From: Adiantum capillus-veneris
Lineage: Eukaryota; Streptophyta; Polypodiopsida; Polypodiales; Pteridaceae
Assembly (NCBI GenBank): GCA_014529385.2
Contig: CM043967.1
Coordinates: forward strand, 127,447,182-127,511,181
DNA: 64,000 nt
Direction of reading: 5' to 3'
The notes under the pieces were generated by a model. It saw only the letters and a list, made by a program, of their open reading frames with translations. It ran no database searches and was not told where the DNA came from. The translations under genes were made by a program, and so were the position numbers. Shown here piece after piece: positions 43,447 through 54,935 of this stretch (position 1 is its first letter; the number at the start of each line of letters is the position of its first letter).

Positions 43447-44096
43447 TATAAGGTCTCTGACCCAACCCAAAAGAGCATCATTGTACCATGAAATGAACAT
43501 AATGAAAAAAGTTACTATTTTTAGCAGTTTTCCGAATTATGTCACTGCCATGATGTTTAGAATGTTTTAAAGCTTCAAAATGTGAATTAAAATAATTTTT
43601 GTAAAAAGATTCCAAAAATAGAAAGTTTTTGGTCATCCGACCCGTTTAGTTTTGACCGTCTCGAAAAACTGCACCCGTACCCCGAATTTGAAACAATGCA
43701 TTTTTCGGACCCCGAGGGCTGCTAAATATGGCAGGTACTCAGACCAGTACGCCTTAGTTAGAGCTTGGTATAGCAATTTCCGGCACCAAATTCCGACTCG
43801 TATGACCCGTTTTAGCCTAAAACCAATTTTTCCAAAAATTGTCTGGGGAGGCACCGAGGCCCGAGGCAGTGTGGGAGCAGGTTCCAGGCCACTCTCAGCT
43901 AGCTTTAGCAGCTAGGGGGTGCCCTCTTGCCTTGTGGGAGTTGTAGGGAAGTTTCTAAGCTAGAGAGTGGGTGTAAGAGTCAGTTAAACTGACTAACTGG
44001 ACACTTGGTGGGTAGGCAACTAGACTTGCCAATGCATTAACTGAGTGCTCACCCAGTTGCTTATAGCAACCCAGATCAATATCCAGCCTTGAGGAG

Positions 44097-44106
44097 CCTA
44101 TTTAAA
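44097..44106 (+). promoter_or_regulatory. TATA box of Element 3 LTR
   Basis: GCCTATTTAA, also at 51941-51950 and on the minus strand near 61780-61792. Transcription would start about 0.85 kb upstream of the LTR-internal ATG at 44994. Confidence 0.5.
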
Positions 44107-44993
44107 TGTGTGCTCACACACACACACACACCCAGTACACAGGCACACACCTACACACACCTTGGGGAGGTGCTGCCGGTACACACACGATTTTTGAAGG
44201 AGAAGCAAGGAGGGAGGTGCTGTCAAAATTCTCATCTCGAGGATTCATTGGATCAGAAAATCAAGAGGATTCTCAATCCCTAATCACGATAATCATGGTT
44301 TAATTCCTTCTCTTCTTAATTTTAATCATTATTCTACAAATTCCTCGTCTACTATGCTTAATCTTAGCTATAATTCCCTTTAGCTACTCTCTAAGTTACA
44401 TAGCTATACTCTATTACATAATCATCATTCAATTAGCTAATTTATGCAGCCATTCATCATTCTTAATCAATGATTAATACATGATTAGGAGATATTTCTC
44501 TCTCTAGGCAGCATAGTTAACAAATTGTCAACCAGTAATAATGTAGATTTGATGAAATTCATCCTTTTACCACTCAATAGTGTTGTAATTAAATTAGATT
44601 CAATTTTCTCACACATTAAGATGTGATTAAGGAAAAATTAATCCCTCATAAGGCAATAAGAAGAAAGTTTTCTATCACGTATGCATGCGATAATTCTGCA
44701 TCTTCAAATTACACTAGGAAAGTGATTGAGCTACTTAATTCATCTCTCTTGTAGATTAATTAGTAAAATTCTAAAATTCTTAATCATCTAAGCCAAGTAA
44801 TTAACCTTAGAGCCGGTTCCCGTAGGGCAAGTAAAGTATTAACCATAAAACTGCTAGGTCTCGAAGGAGAAATCTAATCCCTCTTGCATAAGGAGGACTC
44901 TTTAATGATTCTAATCTGCCATTTGGTTTGTTATGATGCTCCCGAACTTTAGCTCTTTTCTTCAAGTTTATCATTTAAAGTAGTGAGTATAAA

Positions 44994-45137
44994 ATGGCCC
45001 CGGTTAAGAGAACTCGCTTCGGTGGTGCCCACGACCGCCGCGAGGCGGGAACGAGCAATGTGAACGAAAAGGGAAAATCTCCCACGGACGAACAAGCACC
45101 GGCCATCTCACGGGCCATTGACGAAGTAATGGAAGAG
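44994..45137 (+). CDS. LTR-encoded putative first exon of gag, Element 3
   Basis: 48 codons from ATG 44994 (MAPVKRTRFGGAHD...) ending GAAGAG, then the splice donor GTAGGT. The start context AAAATGG is good. It is basic at the N-terminus and acidic at the C-terminus, like many gag N-termini. Copies at 52839-52979 and minus 60755-60895 keep the frame: one codon differs by an exact 3 nt indel, and the diverged solo copy shows mostly silent changes. The exon ends in phase 0, matching an AG acceptor at 47028-47029, where the gag frame opens (TAG then GCA). A spliced gag mRNA is inferred, not seen. Confidence 0.6.
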
Positions 45138-45430
45138 GTAGGTCATAATTTTATTCAATTTTTTAATTAACATTGCACACGCTTATCTAGGAAAGAACAT
45201 ATCCCCAAACATGTTGGAGGAATCCGATGGAAATCTCGGCATTTGAATTCATTGTACATTTAAGTCTAAGGTAGGAAAGAAATGATTGATGGATATACTG
45301 TTTGCAATAGGAAAGAATGTTTGCAAGGGAAAATTTAGCTCGACATGTTCATTCTATTTACAATTTTGAATTAGTCCTCACCCCCCTACTAATCACAAGG
45401 GGCAGAGTTCCTCTCTAAGGGCTCTTGAAT

Positions 45431-45530
45431 CCACGACTTGCTTTCTATGCGGTGGATACCCACATCTTGCTTTCTATGAGGTGGGAATGTCCTTGTCGTG
45501 CTTTCTATGTGGTGGACATACCTAGTTGTA
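45431..45530 (+). repeat. Minisatellite, three ~36 bp units, in the Element 3 LTR
   Basis: CTTGCTTTCTATGCGGTGG-like units recur three times; the 3' LTR (53273-53372) also has three and the solo LTR (60345-60465) has four. Confidence 0.8.
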
Positions 45531-46194
45531 TGGACAGCTAGGTGACAACGGGAGGAGTAAAATCTCGCTGGAGGGGGGATGTTGTACCTCCAGAACATTG
45601 GAATTTTAATGAATAAGTTTGAGTAGAATTTTTACTAGAATACTGTCTTGGTGCCGCTTTGCAATACTGATTGAAGGGTTGTCTTAATGAACATTGTGAT
45701 TCGAAATTTAATCAAGGAATTTTTATGTTGAACAATCATTGTGGTAGTAATTAGGACACACAAGGAAGTGTGAGTGTGGGGGTGGAAAGTGGGGGCTTGG
45801 CTCGGGTTGCCAACGCCTATGAGAAGGGTGGTCCCGATTGGTCGGGAACTCTCTGTCCCCATAGTGTTTAAATCGATACTAGTAATACTCATTGCCCCTA
45901 GAGCGGCAAAGTCTCAAGTGTACGTGCCTCTGAAACATGGGGAAAAAGGCACTCGAGGTTTCTCTCCTCTTGGAAGGTGGGTCTTAGGATCGCTAGATAG
46001 GATAAGTACACTTCCCCTGCGAGGTGGAGCTAGATCTCATTGCTAGTAGGCTCGAACTCGTCTCACTTTGTGATGAGAGATCGTCCGCTAGTTGAACCCT
46101 GAACCACTTTGTTTGCTTCCGCTATAGATCTAGTGGCCACCAGGTTCACCATCAGATCCGCTGTCTTGATATGGCGGGGTGGGGACCTCACACC

Positions 46195-46207
46195 TGGTAT
46201 CAGAGCC
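46195..46207 (+). other. PBS of Element 3, initiator-Met type
   Basis: TGGTATCAGAGCC, two bases after the LTR end. Confidence 0.9.
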
Positions 46208-46294
46208 TAGGTTAGACTGAGAAATAAAGTCGTATTGTTTGAATATTTAAAAAGGAACTGAAAGTATATAGGTAGCTAATCCGAATTCCTTGCA

Positions 46295-46809
46295 TTGGTG
46301 TTGAAGGAAGACCCCGTGCTAGAATATCGGAAGTTCCAAGTGTTTGAGCTTATTTACGAACAAGCTCGATGATCCCTAGTTTACCAATTCAGGCCAGATG
46401 TCATGGAGATACTGATGAAGGCTCATACGCCACACTCCACTCGCATCGATAGACGATGGGGACTTGATTGGACACTTGCAGGAGGGGTTTACTACATCAA
46501 CGCTCGGAAGCTAGGATGCCTGGCTACCGATTTGAAGAAGATACGTTGGGGAGAAGAGTTGAGGGTGGTGGAGTTATTCTACTTGCTGCCTACCCGATTG
46601 GACCTGACTGTCTTAGGAGACTCCAATCAAACCATCAACGACTGGCTCTTGGAAAAGGTCACCGATGTGATCCCAGCGAACAGAGTCTGAACTTTTGGAG
46701 TACCAAAAGAAGAATCCCGGCTTGATATCTTAGTTTATTATCCACTCAAGGATGAGTACAGGAACTACTTCACGAACAAAGTAGTGCATCATGTGAACAC
46801 AATCTCCTA
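46295..46809 (+). pseudogene. Extra ORF between PBS and gag of Element 3 (unrecognised)
   Basis: One frame, with two in-frame stops, reads DPVLEYRKFQVFELIYEQAR, then YQFRPDVMEILMKAHTPHST, WTLAGGVYYINARKLGCLAT, ELRVVELFYLLPTRLDLTVL and TINDWLLEKVTDVI, ending DILVYYPLKDEYRNYF and a TAG near 46809. The longest open part is 46403-46690 (95 codons). It lies inside the intron predicted for gag and is in the same frame as gag. I do not recognise it. It could be an accessory protein or an alternative exon. Confidence 0.45.
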
Positions 46810-47029
46810 GGCGTATCTTATACGCAATCCAAAAAGCCATGTAATAAGTTGATCAACAGTTATCCTAAACCTTGAGGGGTTTTGATTGTAATAAATTTTC
46901 ATCAATAAAGTGATTTTTGTCTCTAAATCTCTGTCTCTTGATAAAGTGGGATCTTGAATTTTATTTAAAGTCTCGTGTCTATTTTGAAATCCAAGTAATG
47001 GTATCAAGAATCTTGTATAACCCATGTAG

Positions 47030-48000
47030 GCACCGCTTGTTGCTCTATACTTGGCATCACAAGAGAAGAAGCTCCTCCTTAAGCAAGCTCAGTCTCCACT
47101 CTTTAAGGGCGAGGGGGCAAATGTAGAGAGAGATGTGGAGGTGTGGATGGAAGCCATGGACGATTACTTTGAAGCTGCGGGAACCCAACCTATGAATCAG
47201 ACTATGCTTGCGATGTTCCGCTTGTCTGGCGATGCCAAGATATGGTGGAAAAAACATTGCAAGGACTTGGATATTAAGGGATCTTCCCAGTCCTGGGAAG
47301 ACATCAAAGCTGCGATAATGGGACGTTATTTACCACCTGCCTATAAAACCTTGAGGATGAATGAATTCTTTTCACTTCGACAACAGCTGACTTCATCTGT
47401 CGAAGAGTATTATGCAAATTTCGTCACTCTTCGAAGATATGCTCCTAAGATGACCTTGGATTAACAGGTGGCGAGATTCTGCCAAGGGCTAATCGACCCT
47501 TTGAATACTCGGTTGGAAGCTCTCAGGCTGACAACACTACAGGATGCCTTGTTGAGGGCCAAACCTCTAGCTCTTGAAGTACAAAAGGTTAATCAGAACA
47601 GGAGGAATCATTGGGCAAAAAGGGCAAGGACAACTGCTTGGAATAATAGACCAGCCAACCAAGCATATGACCAACGTCCTATTGTGGCTACCACCACAAC
47701 CATGGAGTTTCCAGATGTTTGATGCTATGGTTGCGGCGAGCATGGACATTACAGATCCAAGTGCCCCAGGAACACTTAGGCAACCAATGCCAATGCCATA
47801 CCCTTGAATACCCATGGGTGTGGCCAAGCTAATGGAAGAGGAGGGCGTGGAAGGATGAACAGAGGGCGAGGGCGTGGATCCACCACCAGAGTGAATGTCG
47901 CAGTGGTACAACCAACTGTGGGTGATGAAGCAGTGGAGAGAGCAACCATGCATGCTGCAATTGACAACCCCAATGGTTGCAAGCAATACGCAGTCATTCA
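47030..48000 (+). pseudogene. gag: Element 3 gag, exon 2, broken
   Basis: Frame opens at 47030 directly after TAG (acceptor AG at 47028-47029). It has no ATG near its start; the first codons read APLVALYLASQEKK. The retrotransposon gag domain follows: DVEVWMEAMDDYFEAAG, MLAMFRLSGDAKIWWKKH, AAIMGRYLPPAYKTL, LRQQLTSSVEEYYANF. A zinc knuckle CYGCGEHGHYRSKC lies near 47723-47764, after a TGA. Stops at 47462, 47720 and about 47777 are all in frame, so the original was one ORF. A Gly/Arg-rich stretch follows. Confidence 0.82.
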
Positions 48001-48400
48001 TACGCCAGGATCTCTTAGAGGTGAACAAGTTAACTTCCCTATAGATTGTGGTAGTACTCTTTCATTTCTTTCACCCAAATGCATGAGGAAGCTAAAGCTA
48101 GATAAGTATCCAACAAGCAAGCTAGTGGTAGAGTTAGCAAACGGCAAGGAAGTAGTATCTCAACATTTTGCAGGAAAATTTGACTTTTATTTAGGGGGAC
48201 ACCCAACCTCTGCCCAATTTTGAACCCTACCCTTAGGATTCTTTGATGGGATACTAGGGATGGACTGGTTAAAGCAAAACAAGGCCCATATCCATTGTGC
48301 ACGAGGGAACTTTACCTTTACAGATAACTTGGGTAATGAAGCCTTAATCCAGGGGGAAAATGGGAGACCTAGGGCTACTCTAGTTAAGGCCAGCAGACTC
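48001..48400 (+). pseudogene. pro: Element 3 protease, broken
   Basis: VNFPIDCGSTLSFLSPKCMR carries the active-site Asp as [22 protein letters not shown] is the family's closing motif. A TGA at 48221-48223 lies between them. Confidence 0.82.
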
Positions 48401-49330
48401 TTGAAGGGACTAAGAAAGGGACAGCAAATTTATGTGGTAAAGCTCAATAAGGTGGACCAATCAGATACCTCACTCCGACAAAACTGGTTGAGGGAGTATG
48501 ATGATGTATTCCCTGAAGACCTTATGAATCTTCCGCCACATAGAGAGGTAGATCATGAGATTGATACTATCCCTAGATGTGAACCTATCTCAAAAAGACC
48601 TTATAAAATGTCACTTCCAGAGGCCATTGAACTCAAGGAACAACTTAGGCAACTCATTGAGCAAGGATTCATTCGACCCAGTACTTCTCCTTGGGGTGCT
48701 CCAGTTCTTTTTCAGAAGAAGGATGGAACCTTAAGGCTATGCATAGATTACCGTGGACTGAACCAGGTAACTGTCAAGAACAAGTATCCAATTCCAAGGA
48801 TTGACAAACTCTTGGACAGGCTCCACGACACCAAAATGTTTACAAAGATTGATCTAAGGTCAGGATATTACCAAATCAGGATCAAAGAATCAGATATTCC
48901 AAAGACGTCTTTCAACACTAGGTATGGACAATACGAATTCACATTAATGTCTTTTGGTCTAACAAATGCTCCTGCAAGCTTCAATCGACTTATGTAGGAT
49001 ATTTTCAGACCCTACCTGGATGATTTTGTCTTGGTTTTCTTTGATTACATTCTGATCTATTCTAAGAACAAGGCAGATCACGAAGGACATGTTCGCAAAG
49101 TACTTGATCTTCTTCGGGCACACCAACTTTACGCTAAAGAGAGCAAGTGCACTTTTTGCTCATCGAAGGTCAATTATCTTGGATTTGTCATATCGGCCAA
49201 AGGGATTTCAGTGGACCCAGATAAAGTCAAGGATATTGTTGATTGGCCTCAACCATCCACCGTCAGCGAAGTAAGAGGATTTCTTGGCATAACGGGATGG
49301 TACAGGATTTTTGCCAAGGATTATGCACGT
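48401..49330 (+). pseudogene. Element 3 reverse transcriptase, catalytic Asp lost
   Basis: [56 protein letters not shown] (first Asp), [21 protein letters not shown] at 48995-48997 follows. The catalytic box is FFDY (49037-49048), where FLDD is normal, so the second Asp is Tyr. Thumb: NYLGFVISAKGISVDPDKVK. One frame apart from the stop. Confidence 0.88.
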
Positions 49331-49840
49331 ATTGCTGCACCTTTGACGAAACTCCTGAAGAAAGGAATGAGGATCGAATGGAAGACCGAGCACGAGTTTA
49401 GATTTGCTAAGCTAAAAGAATTTTTGGTCACAGCTCCTATTTTAAAGCTTCCAGACTTCAGTAAAGAATTTGAAGTAGCGACCGATGCTAGCAAATTTGC
49501 TCTAGGCGGAATTCTTACTCAAGAAGGAAGACCGGTGGCGTATACTTCGTGAAAGCTGAGGGATCATGAGAAGAATTATCCTACTCATGATCTAGAAATG
49601 TTAGTAGTTATACATGCGCTGAAGTTATGGAGACATTATCTTCTTGGGCGCAAGTTTCAGCTAGTGACAGATCACAAGAGCTTAAAATGGATTTTTACTC
49701 AACCTATTCTCTCAACATGCGACAACGGCGATGGATAGAGCTATTACAGGAATATGACCTTGACATAAAGTATAGACCAGGGAAGGAAAATGCAGTTGCA
49801 GATGGTCTTAGCCGAAAATCCTTTCTCAGAGCTATCTCTA
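49331..49840 (+). pseudogene. Element 3 RNase H, broken
   Basis: FEVATDASKFALGGILTQEG (Asp), [20 protein letters not shown] (Glu) after a TGA at 49550, [16 protein letters not shown] (Asp), then a frameshift near 49700 and RPGKENAVADGLSRKS. Confidence 0.87.
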
Positions 49841-51080
49841 TTCCAAATAACCCTATCTGGGATAGAATCAAAGAAGCATCCTTGGTAGATCCAGAGTACC
49901 AACTTATAGTATCATTAGTTCAGCAGAATAAGATGCCTGAAGCTAAAGATTACTCTCTTATGGGAGGATGTCTTTACTACAGACATAGACTCTATGTACC
50001 TAGAGATCCAGCTTTAAAAAAGGCTATTCTATATGAAGCACACGATAGCCCTACATCTGGACATCCAGGATATGCTAAGACTCTTCATGCTATCAGGAGG
50101 AGTTATTTTTGGTCTGGAATGAAAGGAGACATACTTCGCTATGTGAGGCAATGTCTTTCTTGTCAGCGGATAAAGGCCGAAATAATCAAGTTACCAGGGC
50201 AACTTCAACCTCTTCACATACCCCAGATGAAATGGGAATGCATCAGTATGGATTTTGTTACAAGATTACCTTCTACAGGAGGTTATGATTTCTTTTCCGT
50301 GGTTGTTGATATGCTCACAAAAGTGGCTCATCTAATACCCGTAAAGACAACCTTTACTGCTTCAGATATTAGCCGGGTATTCATCAAGGAGATTTTTAGG
50401 CTACATGGTCTACCCAAGCGTATCTTCAGTGATAGAGATGCCAAGTTTACCTCAAAATTTTGGACTTCTATTTTTCAATCTATTGGGTCACAATTAGCTT
50501 TCAGTACAGCATACCATCCGCAGAAATATGGACAAACTGAAAGGGTAAATCAAGTCATTGAGGACATTCTCAGAGCCTATTGTTCTCAATAACCAAAGAA
50601 GTGGTTACAATATCTACCTTTGGTGGAGTATGCTTATAATTCTTCCGAACACGGAAGCATTGGAATGTCACCCTTCATAGCTCTTTATGCACAGGACTGT
50701 TTAGCACCACTGAACTTCTCAGATCCAACCATCAGGGTAGAAGACTCTAGAAAGATGCTAGATGATATGGAAGCTCAGACTAGAGCCCGCTCAGGATAGA
50801 CAGAAGCACTATGCAGATAAGAACCGTTTGGAAAGAACTTTCAAAGAAGAGGATAAGGTTTTTCTGCGAGTCCGACCAAAGAAAAGCAACTTATCACTAG
50901 GCATATATAAGAAACTAAGCCCAAGGTATTGTGGACCATTCAAGATCGTTAAGGTTGTAAGTGACCAGGCCTACAAGCTAAAGTTACATGCAAACTTGAA
51001 GGTTCATGATGTATTCCACGTCAGCTTACTCAAACCCTATATTCCTAATCCTGATCAATTCTTGGACTCAGATCAGATAG
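49841..51080 (+). pseudogene. Element 3 integrase, broken
   Basis: HHCC finger: YEAHDSPTSGHPGYAKTL and YVRQCLSCQRIKA. Core: ISMDFVTRLPST (Asp), RIFSDRDAKFTSKFW (Asp), YHPQKYGQTERVNQ (Glu). A TAA at 50590-50592 and a frameshift near 50790 break it. The C-terminal part reads LSPRYCGPFKIVKVVSDQAY and LKVHDVFHVSLLKPYI. Confidence 0.88.
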
Positions 51081-51265
51081 TCATGCCAGCACAAGGAGTT
51101 CTCGAGCTCCAACCTGACTATGTACTTGAAACAAGGGAAAGGAAGTTACGCAATAGAACTATCACGGAGCATCTAGTAAAGTGAAAGGATTACCATGAAG
51201 AAGATGCAACTTGGGAGGACGAACCAACGCTCATAAAAGATTACCCAAACACATTCTTGAGATGA
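51081..51265 (+). pseudogene. Element 3 chromodomain
   Basis: LELQPDYVLETRERKLRNRT, TEHLVK, a TGA at 51182-51184 (probably Trp), then KDYHEEDATWEDE and DYPNTFLR. This aligns with the chromodomain of plant chromoviruses (canonical VKWKGYPEEEATWE). It would tether integration to modified histones. Confidence 0.85.
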
Positions 51266-51288
51266 CGACATCTCAAATTCTTCACGTT

Positions 51289-51295
51289 GGGGAGG
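51289..51295 (+). other. Polypurine tract of Element 3
   Basis: GGGGAGG, one base before the 3' LTR start. Confidence 0.75.
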
Positions 51296-51296
51296 T

Positions 51297-54034
51297 TGTA
51301 AGGTCTCTGACCCAACCCAAAAGAGCATCATTGTACCATGAACATAATGGAAAAAGTTACTATTTTTAGCAGTTTTTCGAATTTTGTCAGTGCCATGATG
51401 TTTGGAATGTTTTAAAGCTTCAAAATGTGAATTAAAATAATTTTTGTTAAAATTTTCCAAAAATAGAAAGTTTTTAGTCACCCGACCTGTCTAGTTTTGA
51501 CCGTCTCGAAAAACTGCACCCGTACCTCGAATTTGAAAAAATGCATTTTTCGGACCCCGAGGGCTGCTAAATATGGAAAGTACTCGGACCAGTACGCTAT
51601 AGTTAGATCTTGGTATAGCAATTTCCGGCACCAAATTCCGACTCGTATGACCCGTTTTAGCCTAAAACCAATTTTTCCAAAAATTGTCTGGGGAGGCACC
51701 GAGGCCCGAGGCAGTGTGGGAGCAGGTTCCAGGCCACTCTCAGCTAGCTTTAGCAGCTAGGGGGTGCCCTCTTGCCTTGTGGGAGTTGTAGGGAAGTTTC
51801 TAAGCTAGAGAGTGGGTGTAAGAGTCAGTTAAATTGACCAACTGGACACTTGGTGGGTAGGCAACTAGACTTGCCAATGCATTAACTGAGTGCTCACCCA
51901 GTTGCTTATAGCAACCCAGATCGATTTCCAGCCTTGAGGAGCCTATTTAAAGGTGTGCTCACACACACACACACACCCAGTACACACGCACACACCTACA
52001 CACACCTTGGGGAGGTGCTGCCGGTACACACACAGTTTTTGAAGGAGAAGTAAGGAGGGAGGTGCTGTCGAAATTCTCATCTCGAGGATTCATTGGATCA
52101 GAAAATCAAGAGGATTCTCAGTCCCTAATCACGATAATCATGGTTTAATTCCTTCTCTTCTTAATTCTAATCATTATTCTACAAATTCCTCGTCTACTAT
52201 GCTTAATCTTAGCTATAATTCCCTTTAGCTACTCTCTAAGTTACATAGCTATACTCTATTACATAATCATCATTCAATTAGCTAATTTATGCAGCCATTC
52301 ATCATTCTTAATCAATGATTAATACATGATTAGGAGAGATTTCTCTCTCTAGGCAGCATAGTTAACAAATTGTCAGTCGGTAATAATGTAGATTTGATGA
52401 ACTTCATCCTTTTACCACTCAATAGTGTTGTAATTAAATTAGATTCAATTTTCTCACACATTAAGATGTGATTAAGGAAAAATTAATCCCTCCTTAGGCA
52501 ATAAGAAGAAAGTTTTATATCACATATGCATGCGGTAATTCTGCATCTTCAAATTACACTAGGAAAGTGATTGAGCTACTTAATTCATCTCTCTTGTAGA
52601 TTAATTAGTAAAATTCTGAAATTCTTAATCATCTAAGCCAAGTAATTAACCTTAGAGCCGGTTCCCGTAGGGCAAGTAAAGTATTAACCATAAAATTGCT
52701 AGGTCTCGAAGGAGAAATCTAATCCCTCTTGCATAAGGAGGACTCTTTAATGATTCTAATCTGCCATTTGGTTTGTTATGATGCTCCCGGACTTTAGCTC
52801 TTTTCTTCAAGTTTATCATTTAAAGTAGTGAGTATAAAATGGCCCCTGTTAAGAGAACTCGCTTCGGTGGTGCCCACGACCGCGAGGCGGGAACGAGCAA
52901 TGTGAATGAAAAGGGAAAAGCTCCCATGGACGAACAAGCACCGGCCATCTCACGGGCCATTGACAAAGAAATGGAAGAGGTAGGTCATAAATTTATTCAG
53001 TTGTTTAATTAACATTGCACACGCTTAGCTAGGAAAGAACATATCCCCAAACATGTTGGAGGAATCCGACAGAAATCTTGGCATTTGAATTCATTGTACA
53101 TTTAAGTCTAAGGTAGGAAAAAAATGATTGATAGATATACTGTTTGCAATAGGAAAGAATGTTTGCAAGGGAAAATTTAGCTCGACATGTTCATTCTATT
53201 TCCAATTTTCAATTAGTCCTGACCCCCCTACTGATCACAGGGGACAAAGTTCCTCGTTAAGGGCTCTTGAATCCACGACTTGTTTTCTATGTGGTGGATA
53301 CCCACGTCTTGCTTTCTATGCGGTGGGAATGTCCATGTCGTGCTTTCTATGCGGTGGACATACCTAGTTGTATGGGCAGCTAGGCGACAACGGGAGGAGT
53401 AAACTCTCGCTGGAGGGGGGATGTTGTACCTCCAGAACATTGGAATTTTAATGAATAAGTTTGAGTAGAATTTTTACTAGAATACTGTCTTGGTGCCGCT
53501 TTGCAATACTGATTGAAGGGCTGTCTTAATGAACATTGTGATTCGAAATTTAATTAAGAAATGTTTATGTTGAACAATCATTGTAGTAGTAAGTAGGACA
53601 CACAAGGAAGTGTGAGTGTGGGGGTGGAAAGTGGGGGCTTGGCTCAGGTTGCCAACGCCTATGAGAAGGGTGGTCCCGATTGGTCGGGAACTCTCTGTCC
53701 CCATAATCTTTAAATCGATACTAGTAATACTCATTGCCCCTAGAGCGGCAAAGTCTCAAGTGTACGTGCCTCTGAAACATGGGGAAAAAGGCACTCAAGG
53801 TTTCTCTCGTCTTGGAAGGTGGGTCTTAGGATCGCTAGATAGGATAAGTACGCTTCCCCTGCGAGGTGGAGCTAGATCTCATTGCTAGTAGGCTCGAACT
53901 CGTCTCACTTTGTGTTGAGAGATCGTCCGCTAGTTGAACCCTAAACCACTTTTTTTTCTTTCGCTATAGATCTAGTGGCCACCAGGTTCACCATCAGATC
54001 CGCCGTCTTGATACGGCGGGGTGGGGACCTCACA
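51297..54034 (+). repeat. 3' LTR of Element 3
   Basis: TGTAAGG...CTCACA, matching 43447-46192 with scattered substitutions and small indels. It has its own TATA box (51941), 47-codon exon and minisatellite. Confidence 0.95.
52839..52979 (+). CDS. LTR-encoded putative gag exon, Element 3 3' LTR copy
   Basis: 47 codons, one fewer than the 5' copy through an exact 3 nt indel, followed by the same donor GTAGGT. With no gag downstream it would not be used here. Confidence 0.5.
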
Positions 54035-54935
54035 AATTTTGTGCGGGCTTAACTGAAGAAATGGTGGAAGTATGTCAACTCCCAAAGGCCACGCACCATA
54101 ATGGTGGTTATACACCATACTATGGTCTCTTCTCAAATCAATTTCCAAATAGGGGCTAAGAGAAATTCTAAGCCCACAAAAAACAAGGGTTCCAATGAGC
54201 CTAAGGGGAAGTACAATGTCCAAAAGTCTCCTAAGGACAATTCCAACAAATCTAAGGAGAAGGGAGTTTAAAAATGGAAAAACAAACTCTCTCTTGAAGA
54301 GCTTGAGCATTATCAGAAGGATAACCATTGTTTCAAGTGCGGCGAGCAAGGGCATGTGTACCGTGCTTGTCCCCAAAAGAACACCCTCCATGAACCTCCT
54401 AGAGCTACCTTGGTCAAAATCCAAGAGAAGGAAACTCACCACAAAGGATGTCCTCTATGTCATGCTTGGGGAAAGGTAAGAGAACATGACACTTTTATTC
54501 TCTTTGACCCTGGTTCTACTCACAATTTCATATCCACACAGTTGGCCACCAAGCTAGGCATACAAGCTTACGAGATGGGAGATGTCCTACCCGTAGACGG
54601 TGATTTCAAGGGGCAAGAATCTTCAATCACTCCCTTAATCGGGATATTGAGGCTCCATGTCCAAAGCTATGTGGACAAAGAGGACTTCTTGATCTCTCCC
54701 CTCAAGCATGACTATGTTATTCTAGGGGCGCCATGATTTGATCGCATGGCAGCCAATGTTAAATTCCATGAAAGGAGAATCTATTTTAGGTTCAGGGAAA
54801 AGGATATGTACATAGATGCTAAGCAAATGGGTAACACCATACCCATTGTACATACGCAAGGTTTTAACAAGTCGATAAAGAGCTCTATTTCCGTGTACAT
54901 GATTTTTGTTAAAGATTCTCAAAATGAACCAAAAT
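54035..54935 (+). pseudogene. Copy E gag 3' part and protease, broken
   Basis: Resumes at AATTT. The zinc knuckle CFKCGEQGHVYRAC lies near 54330-54372; then FILFDPGSTHNFISTQLATK (D-P-G) and VILGAP at 54720 followed by a TGA. At about 54936 it jumps to sequence matching D near 34672, so RT and its flanks are deleted. Confidence 0.83.

Larger units (their letters stand above)
43447..46192 (+). repeat. 5' LTR of Element 3
   Basis: Starts TATAAGG (the 3' copy has TGTAAGG) and ends CTCACA at 46192. It holds a TATA box (44097-44106), CA repeats, a 48-codon ORF with splice donor (44994-45137) and a three-unit minisatellite of about 36 bp (45431-45530). Confidence 0.94.
43447..54034 (+). mobile_element. 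Element 3: chromovirus-type Ty3 element with 2.74 kb LTRs, TSD AATTT
   Basis: LTRs at 43447-46192 and 51297-54034; AATTT directly flanks both (43442-43446 and 54035-54039). Internal order: iMet PBS, an extra ORF, gag, zinc knuckle, protease, RT, RNase H, integrase, chromodomain, PPT. It is inserted in the gag of copy E. Stops and two frameshifts make it inactive. A solo LTR of the same family is at 60033-62441 (minus strand). Confidence 0.95.

Noticed and set aside
44106-44303. CA-repeat frames (His/Thr-rich) after the Element 3 TATA box
   Set aside because: Microsatellite translation in the transcribed leader; not conserved in the solo LTR.
53128-53888. Short frames in Element 3 LTRs around the minisatellite (also 45389-46046)
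   Set aside because: They read through a Cys-rich minisatellite and the LTR end, differ in length between copies, and have no homology.
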